A stretch of 64,000 nucleotides of DNA, from NCBI RefSeq assembly GCF_020921035.1, contig NC_063154.1, forward strand, positions 9,198,501-9,262,500, read 5' to 3'. This DNA is from Rhodamnia argentea (taxonomy: Eukaryota; Streptophyta; Magnoliopsida; Myrtales; Myrtaceae). The translations under genes and the position numbers were made by a program. Positions 47,495-58,800 of the stretch are shown piece by piece (the stretch's first letter is position 1; each line of letters starts with the position of its first letter). Below the pieces are notes generated by a model. The model made no database searches and was not told where the DNA came from. It saw only the letters and a list, made by a program, of their open reading frames with translations.

Positions 47495-49798
47495 ATGGGG
47501 GGAGTGAGGCAGTACATAAGATCGAAGGTGCCACGGCTGAGATGGAGTCCGGAGCTTCACCGCTGCTTTGTGCACGCTGTCCACCTTCTCGGCGGTCATC
47601 GCAGTTGCGTACTGCATACACATTCTCTCTTCTTTGCGATATGATTGATTTGTTTTTACTTTTAATGCTTGTATGTTTTGTGTGATCTGCTTCACAATGA
47701 TCTTACTCCAATCTTTATATGTGTCTCAGAGGCCACTCCCAAGATGGTTCTTCAGCTCATGGACGTGAGGGGACTGACCATTTCCCATGTCAAGAGCCAT
47801 CTCCAGGTCAATAGGTTTTGTTGGCCTTTTCCAGAAGTTCTTAGTGATGTTTTTGGACAAAATTTTTGCTGAGTGTTTGAATAAAGTCGACGACTTTTGA
47901 TGCTACTTGATCTTCTCACTAGTTCAGAGTCATGTACTCAGAATTCGTCCCGACTCTTTGAAAGACTCATCCTTAGTAAACTTTCTTAGTAACTGTCTGT
48001 ATTTCTGTGATCTCCGTCTCCCGCAGATGTACAGGAGCATGAGAAACGACTCGAGCAGACAACAAGGTAACTTAGCCACAACAACAAGCCCTAGGGCATG
48101 TCTTGGTGTTGATTTCACAGTTTCAAATGTAGTACAGTGCATGCCCTAATTGATGGCAGATTTTCTACTTCAGTGAGGATGTTACCTTTCGACATCTCTT
48201 AGTGACCTTCCATCATCACTTCATTTATTGAGCTCTGCCACAAAAAAAAAAGCGCATACAACATTTTACAAACTACAGCTAATCACCAAGCAGCCGGCAA
48301 GGGCGACGGCCCCGTCGGTCCTCCTCTCGGTTGTAGGTCACATAGAATTTTGGATACGGATTCTCAGAAATACCTTTGTATATATGCCTAGAATCAAAAA
48401 CTTCTCTTTTTCAATCTTCTTTTTTATGTATTGACCTGTGTAAACACCATTTGTTTGTGGATGCAGATAGAAGTCACACCAGTGCCAGACAAGAAAGACC
48501 ATCTTTTGAAGATGATGAACCTGATGGGTGCGTAATAGTAAAAAAATCTGAACCTGGCGATGGAAACATTCTTCGCGCATCCTCGAAACCCAGCAAAGGA
48601 GACTCGTCGGAATCAGATTCTCGGTCTTTCATGCACTGTGCCTGTGATTCGGTCGGGTGTATAGTGGAGACGGCGGCGGCGGTGGCAACCACAAGTTTGG
48701 TGGCAACTTCATGCACTGATCTGCAGATGATGATCCAGCCCGAGTACTATGCAGTGGCAGAATCTGATTTTCTCCAGGTACGCACACAAAGAAATCTCTC
48801 GATCTTGAGAAATCATTCTGGAAAAAAGAGCGCACGTATTACGCATGAAGAGAAACAGTGAAAAAAAATCAAATTAATGAAAAAAATTATATGTAAACAT
48901 TTTGATCCAGTTTTATGAAATTCACCTAATCAAATTTTGGTAATGCTTGACAATCAGTAAATAAACTTCAATGACTTCAAAATCGGTATCGTTAAAAAAT
49001 ATCAAAGACCGAAATTGGTTTGGTCTCATTGAAAATCTTAATAGGGTTAACTTTAACGACTTACAAATGTATGTGTAAGTCCATGGAAAAACATTAAATG
49101 AACTCGTCTTAATGCAATTTTGGGAAGTGTTAATGCTGATCTTAATTTGAGTGAGGTCGAATGCGCACTCTGACTGCCGCTCAAATTGCAGTGGATTGAT
49201 ATGTCAGAAGAAGTTTAGTCGCGTTATATCTTTCCTAGCTACTAATGTTGTGGGATTTCTTCCATAATTGCAGTTAATTTCCATGATTAGCTTAATTACA
49301 GGCCAATTCATAATTCCTACTCAACACTCTCTGATTTCAAATTCAGTGTTCTACTAATAGCTGCTGAGATTGTTCGCACCTGTGCATTGGCATGTATACG
49401 AGGGTGCATCACAGTGTTCGTCCCATCAAGCAAACTCAAAATCGTTCCGTTCCATATTTTTTTGTAGTCCGTATCGATTCTTTCGACATTTTATCTTATC
49501 CAAACAGATAGTGAAACCAGAAGAATTTCAAGATCACGTGTCGCGAAAGAAGATGGCACGAACGGGCACAAGGAGAAGTGATGCCGGACAACTCAAATAC
49601 GTCGACGGCTGTGGCTGCGAGCTGTCGCTGTCGCTTCCGATGAGTACCCAACCTTCTTCGCGGAGAGGTAACGCGTCCTCAGAGAGCGGGATCAGCGAAG
49701 CGATATCGTCAACCTCGTCCCTGAAACTCTCCTCGTACTCATCCTTTGAAGAGCCCTGTGTCAACTTGGACCTATCCATTGCTCTTGGAAGCGCATAA
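47495..49798 (+). CDS. GARP G2-like (MOF1-type) MYB-related transcription factor
   Basis: This is a nuclear DNA-binding protein of the GARP/G2-like family, closest in motif to rice MOF1 and Arabidopsis At1g14600-like proteins. Five exons join in frame: 47495-47603, 47730-47806, 48027-48066, 48467-48777 and 49508-49798, giving 275 residues. The MYB-like domain is split over exons 1-3: RSKVPRLRWSPELHRCFVHA, then ATPKMVLQLMDVRGLTISHV, then the KSHLQ and MYRSMRND parts. Exon 5 encodes an EAR-type LSLSLP motif and a C-terminal LDLSIALG, which suggests a TOPLESS-recruiting repressor. The donor of intron 1 is GTTGCG, weak but in phase. Relatives often have a longer N-terminus, so an upstream exon is possible; the ATG at 47495 is the first usable one in this frame. 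It is convergent with the next gene. Confidence 0.88.
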
Positions 49799-51054
49799 CT
49801 CATCTGATCAAGTTTTCTTCCCTCAATTCTTGCTGTCTTTAGTTCCTTCCCTGAAGCATTTGTTCTGTAGGTACTAACTTGTTGGCTTAAAAAGACTCTT
49901 AGATTTTTTAATAGATTTTCTTGGCGTCGGAAGAGCAGCATCATCACCGTTAATGGTCTCTTCATTGTCGTGCTAGCTAGTTTATGTTTCCGCGCTAAGA
50001 GAAGTGAGCACAGTTTGTCAATACACTTGAGTTCCAAATCCTGTGTGCTCCTCTGGTGACCTGTTATCCATGACGGCTTGGCAATTCATGTTGCATGGAC
50101 TTGGTGATCGATGTTGCAGAATAATAAGCGACTCGTTATGAATGATTTTGATCTAGTTCATGGCCTATTAGAAGCAGAAGGCGCTCACGTGGAATCTTTG
50201 CGGACAGAAAAAAGATTACAGTCACTTTAATAATGATCGAATGACATTGTTTCTTCAACCCAAACTAAGGAATCCTTAGAAATGATGCAAAACGGGTCTT
50301 GCTCTATCGTTGAAGAAGATTTCTATATGAAGAATATGTATCAGAACAAGGGCAAGAGCGAGTTATACACGAATGAGCAAGAGCAAGTTATAATCAGCCT
50401 TAAGGTAGCAATCCTTCATTAAGTCTTACTGAACACATACTATAAATGTGAGAACTATTGTCTAATCAGGGACTTTTTAAAATAAGGATATCAGATGATC
50501 TTTCAAAGTAATTTTGAAGATTGCTACCATCAATGATTGAACAGGAAAATACACTCTTGTTCAGGGAAAATTTTGAGTGAACAATTACAAAACCATAGTT
50601 GACTTGCATATCTGACACCAACACTGCATTTTGCAAGTTTTTCATGGAGACATATATTTCGACTCTAAAGGAGAAAGGAAAATAAAATGTAGTGTAGTCT
50701 AGGTCAAATATGAGAGCACCAAGACACTGGGATATAAAACAGAAAGATCAATATTACTTCCCAAATCCCAGTATGTTCTGAAGGATCAAGAAATTATTAG
50801 TGTATTCCTACTCCTCACGGAGGCCGACCTTTAGTCCAAAACAAGTTAAGATGTCAACTTGCATGGACTGGAACTTTTCGTTGACGTGACTATATCAACC
50901 TGTTGCATCTACAGAAAACCGACTAGCATGAATGGATTGCAGTTGGATCCTGTTGTTTCATCTCTTCATGGTTCTTTGGAATCCAAGGCCAGAATCTCAA
51001 GCAACCTCCATTAGAAGATTGCACAGCTATGAGTTGCTGCTATAGTCCACCAAC
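49799..51054. other. Convergent intergenic region
   Basis: It lies between the 3' ends of the GARP gene (+) and the THUMPD1-like gene (minus) and should contain both 3' UTRs. No other gene or repeat is evident. Confidence 0.45.
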
Positions 51055-53965
51055 TCACTTATTCTTTGACTTGGCCTGAGGAACCAACGCCTTCACACAC
51101 AGCCGTGGCTTTGTAGTGACCAGTTTTTGTGGAAGAACTGATACTGCGGCCACCAATGACCTGCTAGGAACAGCCGAAAGGGGTAGCAGCTCAACCAGAA
51201 CAGAAATCTGCAATAAAAGATGTCAGAGAAACATGAGAGAGAGAGAGAGAGAGAGGAGGAGGAGGAGGAGGAAGGAGGGGGTGTTGCTCTACCTCGGGGT
51301 TTTTAAGATCTACAACTGAATCTGATATAGCATCCTTAACAGCCGCAGCTACGACTTCAAAGCATTTGTGGCGGTCCAACAAAGGTAGTAGATCAGAACC
51401 ATCAGATTTATCTTTTGAATTTTTCCGCTCTGTCTCTTCAAGTCCTCTTCTATTATATCCAACTGCAAACTAGAGGCCAATGGAAGAGTCATTCAATTCG
51501 TGAGCAGACAGATTCACAAGATGGACCAATTTATGAGGATGCATAACGAGATCGTAACAGCTCTGAGTCGATTGAAGGGTAGGAAGCAACAGTTAAAACA
51601 GATTAGGAAATGAAATCCCCAAGTGTCCCACTTAAAAAGAACACAGAAAGGGGGAAGGGACTAAAGCGATAAATAGATAATTAGACCTTCTTATGATACA
51701 GATAGAACATGTACCTTGATTGGTAATGCAAGTCTGCTTGGCCTATCCTTTAAAAACTTGAGAACAAGCTTTTGAACAACAGTCCTTAGGTCAGGCTCAT
51801 TCAAACTGCATGTAGCTTGGATAGGGAAAATTCGATGACACCAACTGCACCGGAAAAACCGACATGTTTAATTGGCATGTGAACAAATCCTAAAATGCAG
51901 TTTGAACCAAAAGTTAATAAAATAAAGTCAGAGTTCAGTGAGAAACATTCATCAAAATTCAAAGTAATACATTTTTAGAAGGATCGCTTCAAGCTAAAAT
52001 TCTCACAATTTGCAAAACAGCGGTCAGTTTAATCAATGCTAGCAACAAATACATAAGAAGTTATGTCCAGAAGCTACAAGTTTCGGGGAATGAGGAAAAT
52101 ACTTGGTGCATTTTCCACAGCCAAAGATCCACGAAAAACCTTCCTTGTTTTTCCATTTTTTTGGACAACAATATCAGCAAAGATGTCTTCTTCAAATAGA
52201 AAGGCTTTCATTATTGTCCTTCCCGCCAGCCAAAAAGCACATTTGCAATATGTCAAGTTCTTTGCAATGCATGCTAAACTGCAATTGTAGGGTGCACTAA
52301 TGGGCGATAAGATGGCCTTTATTATATCAAAATAATATTTCAATTGATAAAAACTACAATGAACTTTGGGGCAGATTTAAATGTTACATGTATGTTATTC
52401 AAGAGAATATGGGCGTTTATCACTAAAAAAAGCCACCAAAATATCTAAAGTAAAAGTCAAAAGCATATTAGTCAAACCAAACACTCCCTTAACTTACCCA
52501 GTCATAAGTAGCATAAATATGCAGCAATCCTATTATACTATAGCGGGTAGAGTTTAACTGATCAAGTAAAATTTATATGCCTCATTGAGGGTTATTTGCA
52601 CTCGGTTTTTTCTTTTCTTTAACTTTCAAATTAGAGGACTCATCCACCAATGCCAAGTTTCGCTGTCATATGTGGTGCAAGAAGGTCTATGCAACAGCAA
52701 TTACTCCTAGCACATTGCCCAATCCTAAAGTACCAAGCCAGGTAGGAAATGCATGATATCAACTAGGGATCCAATTCAGTGTCTAATGGCAAGGAAGGAA
52801 ACGAAAAACTCACTGTGGGGAACTTGAATCTGTAGATCCCAGGGAATCAATAATATCAGACACAATTTGAACGGTGTCGGCTGAATCCTCATGGGGGAAT
52901 GTAAAGAGAAGCAAACCACTCCCTGTCAACTTGACTAATGAAAGTGCTTGAGATTCATTCGCACTGCTGTCTTCCTCCGTTTGAGAAGATACATCTTCTG
53001 AAAGCTTACCTGCCAGTTAAATAGCAAAGTTGGAGGCAGTTAGACAACTTTTTGCAGATATCTAAGTATGTAGAGATTGGGTTTTGACCAGAAGAGTACC
53101 ATCCTCGTTGCCATTCTGATCTGTTGAATGCCCACACTCGGCACCATTGGCACCTTCCTTATCCAATTCCTCAGGACATACTTTCCTTCTCTTAGGAGTT
53201 AACTTTGCATCAGCCACTTCCAAGTTATTACTCTCCCTAGCAGCAAATGTCCCATAACACTGCAAATTCATTCATTACAATGCTAAGGATGATGAAATTT
53301 CACAATCCTAAACAGTAAAAGGTAGACCCATTTCATTGAGCTATTTCAAATTAGTTCCACATGAACCAGTCTAAGATCAGGATATCACCAATCAATGCAA
53401 ATTACACTTACTCAAAGGAGACCCAATTCTTCACCCCAAGCTTCAAGCATAAATCAACCAAACACTACTCAAACACATTATGTAATTAATCGGTAGCATC
53501 CCATTCAGTCACGCTTAAAAGGTTCAACTTTCACAAGGCAACGAAACCTTTTCAAGGAGGGACATGGCTTCTTTGGTTGCGCTCTTCTCCCTCTCTGAAG
53601 AAAGGAAAAGGAACAAAAAAGAAGGCGTTAACCTAAGTTTCAATCATCGAATTGGCAACTAAAACGCGACGGAGAGATAAGACACTGATGGTGCAGGTGA
53701 TGAGGAAGCCGGAGTGCGAGCGTCGGAGGAGGGAAGAGGGGGCGTTGTAGTCGAAGCGAGGGATGCTGATGACAGCTGAGTGCTGCTCCCATGGCGTCAT
53801 CGTCGTCGTCTTCTTCGCCTTCGCTTCTTCATCGTTGTCTTCTTCTTCTTCTTCTTCTTCCTCCATTTCTCTTTTCTCTCTGCTCTGAGTCGGTTCCATA
53901 GTCCAGTTCAAACTCTTGTCTCTGCAGTCTGCCCTACCGATAGGTGAAACTCCGGCGGTTTTCAT
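51055..53965 (-). CDS. THUMPD1/Tan1-like tRNA acetylation adaptor
   Basis: This is a THUMP-domain protein related to yeast Tan1 and human THUMPD1, the adaptor that brings tRNA to the NAT10/Kre33 acetyltransferase for N4-acetylcytidine at position 12. Seven exons join in frame on the minus strand: 53686-53965, 53548-53594, 53100-53259, 52814-53009, 51715-51844, 51293-51469 and 51055-51207. The start may be 53965 (380 residues) or 53899 (MEPTQSREKREMEEEE, 358 residues); the second precedes the acidic stretch and is equally plausible. Recognisable parts are TPWEQHSAVISIPRFDY, SHSGFLITCTI, then the THUMP part with FAVGYNRRGLEETE, KCFEVVAAAVKD, SDSVVDLKNPE, and TTKPRLCVKALV at the end. All introns are GT-AG. 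A GA/GAG repeat (51237-51273) lies in intron 6, beside the donor. Confidence 0.88.
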
Positions 53966-55091
53966 TTACGAAGAAAGTTCGACCCGGCCACCCGGTTTGT
54001 TTTCCCAAAACGACTCGACCGGTATATATCCAAATATTTTCAAAACTTCTTTTTAATAAAGGATGAGATTATACTTAATTACAAAATCACAAGATTTCCA
54101 ATTCGATTGTTTATTTAATCTTTAGTTAACTCTATTTCAGAAGATACCAGGAAAGATCTCAAAGCTGACTAGAAATTGACGTCTACTGTGTCCAATGGGC
54201 CAAAGATTATGTCGTAAGCCGTCAAATCGGGACATAAAAAGCCACGTCGAGGCTTTTTTGGGGCAAAAGTTGAGAGCTACTGCAACAGAGAGCAAGACAA
54301 TAGTTCCTTTGGGATCGATTTCATTGCTCGCGGGGACCACAAAGAGAGACGAGATTTTGAAGCACGTTCTATCATGAAGGGTCACCTCATCGTCTGCGCT
54401 GGGAATTTTTTCTTTTAAACGTAGAAGTTAACATTTTTTATCGTAAAAATAACGTATGACAGAATTTATCGCCGAAAGCATTGAGTGATTATTTTTTCCA
54501 TCAATATGGCATTGAAGTAATCATGAGTGGATTTGTCGTCCTCCTTGTTATAGTCCTCCTAAAATTGATAACATTCACAGAATACATCATGTCTTTTCAC
54601 TTTCAGTCTCTCTAAGATTTCATGAAATAGCATAAACTAGAACCTTAATTCTAATAGTGCTACTATGCTCTTTTGTAAGAATTGCAGTGCTATTCAAATA
54701 GCCCACTATTCTGTGTTTCATGACGGATTGTCTGGAAGAATTTTCGACGCGAGAGTCGAATCAGCGTCCTAGAATCTTGCATGGAAAGTGTCAGGGCATG
54801 ATTATTCCGAATTCTTCGACTTAAGTCGGACACTCAGTACTAAAGCATCGTGCATTGACTGTGTGGACAGTCGGATGGACCAAAGCCCACTGCATAGAGC
54901 TTTATGAAACTTTTTTCTACTAAAAGACAAAGCAGGAAAGTAGTACCTGGTTTACTTTCCTGCTTTGTCTGCCAAAAATGCTTTTATCGGATGAAGTTCG
55001 GACTTTAAGACAGATTCGTTATAAAATAACTTGCTCTGTTTCTTGAAATTGCTCTGCCATTGCACCTCGATCTCTTGCTCTTTCTCAACAT
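53966..55091. other. Intergenic region with dispersed duplications
   Basis: The stretch near 54230-54300 (GCCACGTCGAGGC, then TACTGCAACAGAGAGCAAGA) is repeated at 57105-57175. A stretch near 54815-54865 (TTCTTCGACTTAAGTCGGAC) is repeated at 56635-56670. The small ORFs at 54137-54385 and 54195-54377 are not supported as genes. Confidence 0.4.
54925..54970. repeat. Perfect 18-bp inverted repeat with 10-base loop
   Basis: AGACAAAGCAGGAAAGTA at 54925-54942 is exactly mirrored by TACTTTCCTGCTTTGTCT at 54953-54970. It lies about 180 bases upstream of membrane protein copy 1 and is absent at the same place in copy 2. A transcript would form a stable hairpin; function is unknown. Confidence 0.9.
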
Positions 55092-55148
55092 TTGCCTCTG
55101 CTGCTGCTGCTCCTCTTCCTCTTTCTCCAAACATATACGGATCCAAAA

Positions 55149-55652
55149 ATGCCCATTCTTGATCGGGAACAACTGAGAAGCATGCATGCCGTACTTACCC
55201 TCGTCGTCCCTGCTCTGTTCAATTTGGTCACCGTGAAGTTCCAAGGGAGCCCCAACTCTCCATTCGAAACCCGCCCTGTCACCGTCTTCTTCTCCACCTT
55301 CACCCTTCTTCTCTACTGCTCCTTATCCCTTCGACTCGCAGCTCATCCACCGCCCTTCACTACTGCCTGCGGCGCCTGCTTCTTTCACGGCCTCATAATC
55401 CTGTCCTTTTCCCTCTCCATTGCCTTGCCCACGTCACTGTTGTTCCCCGGCCCCTCCTTCTTGCTCCTCCATCTGCCGGTGCTGATCCTGCTCTCTGCAG
55501 ATCTCTTGTATGGTCTCGTGCGGAAACTCATTCGTGTGGTGAAGCAAAAGATTCTAGCATTCCTTTTCAACCGCTTGTTCTGCCCTCGACCTCTTGGAGG
55601 AAGGGCAACCCTGGTTGCGCCACCTGCGTTTGCCCATACGTATCTCACGTAA
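55149..55652 (+). CDS. Unrecognised four-helix membrane protein, copy 1
   Basis: I do not recognise the family. From the second in-frame Met (55149, MPILDREQLRSMHAVLTLV) it encodes 167 residues; an earlier start at 55092 would add a leucine-rich stretch, but that part is also a simple CTG/CTC run. Hydrophobic segments are near residues 12-28, 45-65, 77-100 and 105-125, separated by short polar loops, and a basic C-terminus (VRKLIRVVKQK) follows. The layout looks like a small multi-spanning plant membrane protein. Copy 2 at 60940-61449 keeps the sequence closely, so it was duplicated with about 700 bases of flank. No intron is needed. It could be a real lineage-specific gene or part of an unknown longer gene. 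Confidence 0.55.
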   Translation: MPILDREQLRSMHAVLTLVVPALFNLVTVKFQGSPNSPFETRPVTVFFSTFTLLLYCSLSLRLAAHPPPFTTACGACFFHGLIILSFSLSIALPTSLLFPGPSFLLLHLPVLILLSADLLYGLVRKLIRVVKQKILAFLFNRLFCPRPLGGRATLVAPPAFAHTYLT

Positions 55653-57240
55653 AAACTGTAGCACCTGGCGGAATTCAACTGGTCATTGTTAGTGGCCCAA
55701 GAAGAAACGTATTGAGTGTCACTGTGACAATAAGTAAGACATCCCTTTACATGTATGAGATGTTTACTGAGATTCACATGCTAAAAAAATCACTGTGACA
55801 ACATATAAAACATTTTCTATTTGTGTCGAAATATCAAGAATATCGGTTTTGAGTTCAACGTTATCTCTCCTAAAGAAAATGAATGCGTTCGCTAATGGTG
55901 TTGAATGCACTAGAATTTGTATTATCCGTGTTCGATTGGGAAAAAAGAGGAAGAAGAAGAAGATAAAAAAGCCGAAGGTTGGCTGAGTGATATAAAAAAT
56001 GATGAATATCAAGGAGTAACCCTTTTCCTATAAAGCTAGTCATGTCATAGTTGATGCTAGCATGACATAGAAGAATCATTATCCATGGAGCTATTAGGTA
56101 AATCGATAAGCTTTACTAGGTGACTTTCGTGGTTTTTATACGAGAAAACTTAAGGCCCCAATTTTCAATTCTTTAACCCCATATCTCTCGATATCCGAAG
56201 CAAACTTGATATAAAACCCCAATTTGAAGTGGACGCTAGTATTATAGGTGCGGGATTTGACTCTCGTGTTCTATAAAAAGGCAGATCAAAATCAAACAAA
56301 AGTTCGAGAGAGAGGGGTTAGAGAAATGACATGTCAAAAAAAAAAAATCCTATTTTCACCGGACTTGCCTGAGAGGACAACTCTAAAATAAATAGTAATG
56401 TTGCCTTTTTTAATGGGTAGAGAAAATAATTTTACGCTTATAATCTTTTGCTCTGTTTATTCCATTATTTTCCCCACCGGCAAATTGGTCGAGGCTCCGA
56501 TCCAGTCAATGAGTCTCATTGGCCTTTCGATCTTTTTTGGTCAAATGCCTTCTTTCGATTCCTCTGGCAGCATTTCGACAGAATCTTTTGTGCATGTACG
56601 CATACGTGGAGTCCATGTGAGCGGCACTGACCGAGTTCTTCGACTTAAGTTGGACTGTCAGGACTAAAGCTCGTGCATATAGACATTTTTGGGAACGTAC
56701 GATGATTGAAATTTTGCATCGATGCCTTCTTTTGGTTCCAAATAAAAGTTTTGAGCACGATGCTTACGTCCGACTGAAGGCAGAGTCGTGGGGTGGTGGA
56801 AATGAAGGTATCCACCGGAGGGGTAGAGGAAAATGTGGAAAAAACTCTCGGATCGAGATCGAGAGGGAGAGAGAAGCTCCTATGGAAGGGAGAGAAAAGC
56901 TTCCATCAAGGGAGAGAGCCATTGAGTTTGGATGCCGGAGGTTCGATGAAGCAATATTTTAATATTTTTTCAACCAACATGGTTTGTCGAAGATCCGACG
57001 TGACAATATTCCAGCATAAAAGACCTAAACAATGTAGCTACCCAAGTTTTTGCGCCGGATCATGGGGAACAATCGAGCCAATTTTCCCCTCTCCTTCAAA
57101 ACGCTATTTCACGTCGAGGCATGTTGGGGCAAAACTTAAGAGCTGCTGCAACAGAGAGCAAGAACAAGATGAGTGGCTTAAGTTCGCGTCGACAAAATCA
57201 AGACGAAGGCAGGTATTACTGTTATTGTAGGTCCATATTT
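55653..57240. other. Duplicated non-coding region
   Basis: The segment after copy 1 shares pieces with that after copy 2: GTCATTGTTAGTGGCCCAAG near 55680 and 61480, the TTGATATAAAACC region near 56208 and 61568, and GGCAAATTGGTCGAGGC near 56478 and 62042. The ORFs at 56398-56667 and 56793-57230 lie within these repeats and show no domain. Confidence 0.4.
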
Positions 57241-58090
57241 TCAATGAATTGATGGGAAGATGCCGATTAGCTTGTTGATTTGATGAATATGTATAGCACT
57301 TTTAGGGCTTGCATGGCAATGATTTTGATCCGAAAAAAGTGATTCCGATCAGAATTTATTTATTTTTTCTTTCCTAGACGAGTTTTAGATAATCATATTA
57401 AGTTTGATAATCGCACAAAATTTCTATTTCTAGAATAGAAATATGTTTGGTAATTGCACATAATTTCTAATTTTAGAAACAATTTCTCTTCCCAATTTTT
57501 TTTTATTTAGTTCAAATAATTGTGCGTTGTCTCTGCAAAATCAATCTATATAGAATTACTAATAAAATGAATAAATGCATAATCTATAATTAGTCTATTT
57601 ATTTCGTGGAGCATAAAGACATATGCAAAATCCATAAGAAATAATATAAACTCAATAGGCAATTTGCACTTGAATTTTTGCCACGAATCCGCACTTAAAC
57701 ACTTCTATATTATACCAAACCCATACCCGATCCGATTCGTATTCCTTATACACTTCTATGTTTAACCTAATCATGGCATATTTTTTTCTTATAATTTGTT
57801 AAGAATGCAATACAAATCTAGAGAATTTTTTTGATTTTTTCCAAAAATTATTTTTATTTTAAAAAAATTATTAGTTGTTTTTTTTCTAAAATATATATTT
57901 TATTAAATTATTCTATTATAAAAAAATTATTTTTTTACTATTTAAAAAAATTAAATATTATTTTTTTTATTTTTTATTTTCCTTCTTTTTTCCGGTAACC
58001 AGCTGCGATCAATATCTTATTCAAAACTTGACAACTATATCAAATTAACCCTAGCAATAACCAGTCACAGTATTACATCAATATTAAACC
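57241..58090. other. AT-rich intergenic DNA
   Basis: The stretch 57310-57620 has recurring words (GGTAATTGCACA, AATTTCTA) like a decayed MITE, and 57780-57990 is nearly pure A/T. No gene. Confidence 0.4.
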
Positions 58091-58800
58091 CAAGCAAATA
58101 AATATAGCCCTGAACAAATTAAAGCAACGCAGAAACAGCACTTGTGAATTTTACGTGGAAAACTCAATATGGGAAAAATAACAAGCCTGCGCAAAAGTTC
58201 TACCAATCACTAAGGATAACAAGATAAACAATGATTCAACTCTAATCACATACCAAGAGGCTCTTCACATCAGTAAAACTATAATATCTCATCATTACAA
58301 ATGTGGATTAACATAAAGAAGCAAGAAAAACTCTAACCACTGCTAAAGAAGTTGAGAGAAAATTTGGAGAAGGATTTCAACGAGCAAGAATCTTGATCTC
58401 AAGAACAACATACTAGTATTTAAGCCAATTCCGACAAATTTCATCGTCAAATCTAGACAGCCTCTTTGAAGTTACAGCTCTCTGCCTCTTTTGTCGGCTT
58501 CAGCGAACGATCCTCTTTCTCTCTGCTCAAGTAAGAACGTTAAGCCCCGACTTTTTATGCTTGATGTACTTATGGAAGGGGGCCAAATAGCTTGTGGCTT
58601 GGACGTACTTGGGTTTTCATCTTCCAATCCTAGATTTCACACTAGTTTGCCTTTTGTCTTTCTCCTTTTTGCTCCCACAAGTGCAAAAAATATTAAGAAA
58701 ACAAGTGTGCCCCCTTGCTTTGTCTTTTAGTGCATGAGAGCTTTTCCTTCTTCTTTGTTTTGACCGCAAGATCAAATGCGCATCCATGGATATAATAATA
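58090..58800. repeat. LTR-like fragment
   Basis: The words TTTTACGTGGAAAACTC (58151) followed by TATGGGAAAAATAACAA and a string of short leader-like sequence resemble the 5' region of many plant retrotransposon LTRs. I could not find paired ends, and the ORF 58491-58730 has no family. Confidence 0.35.
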
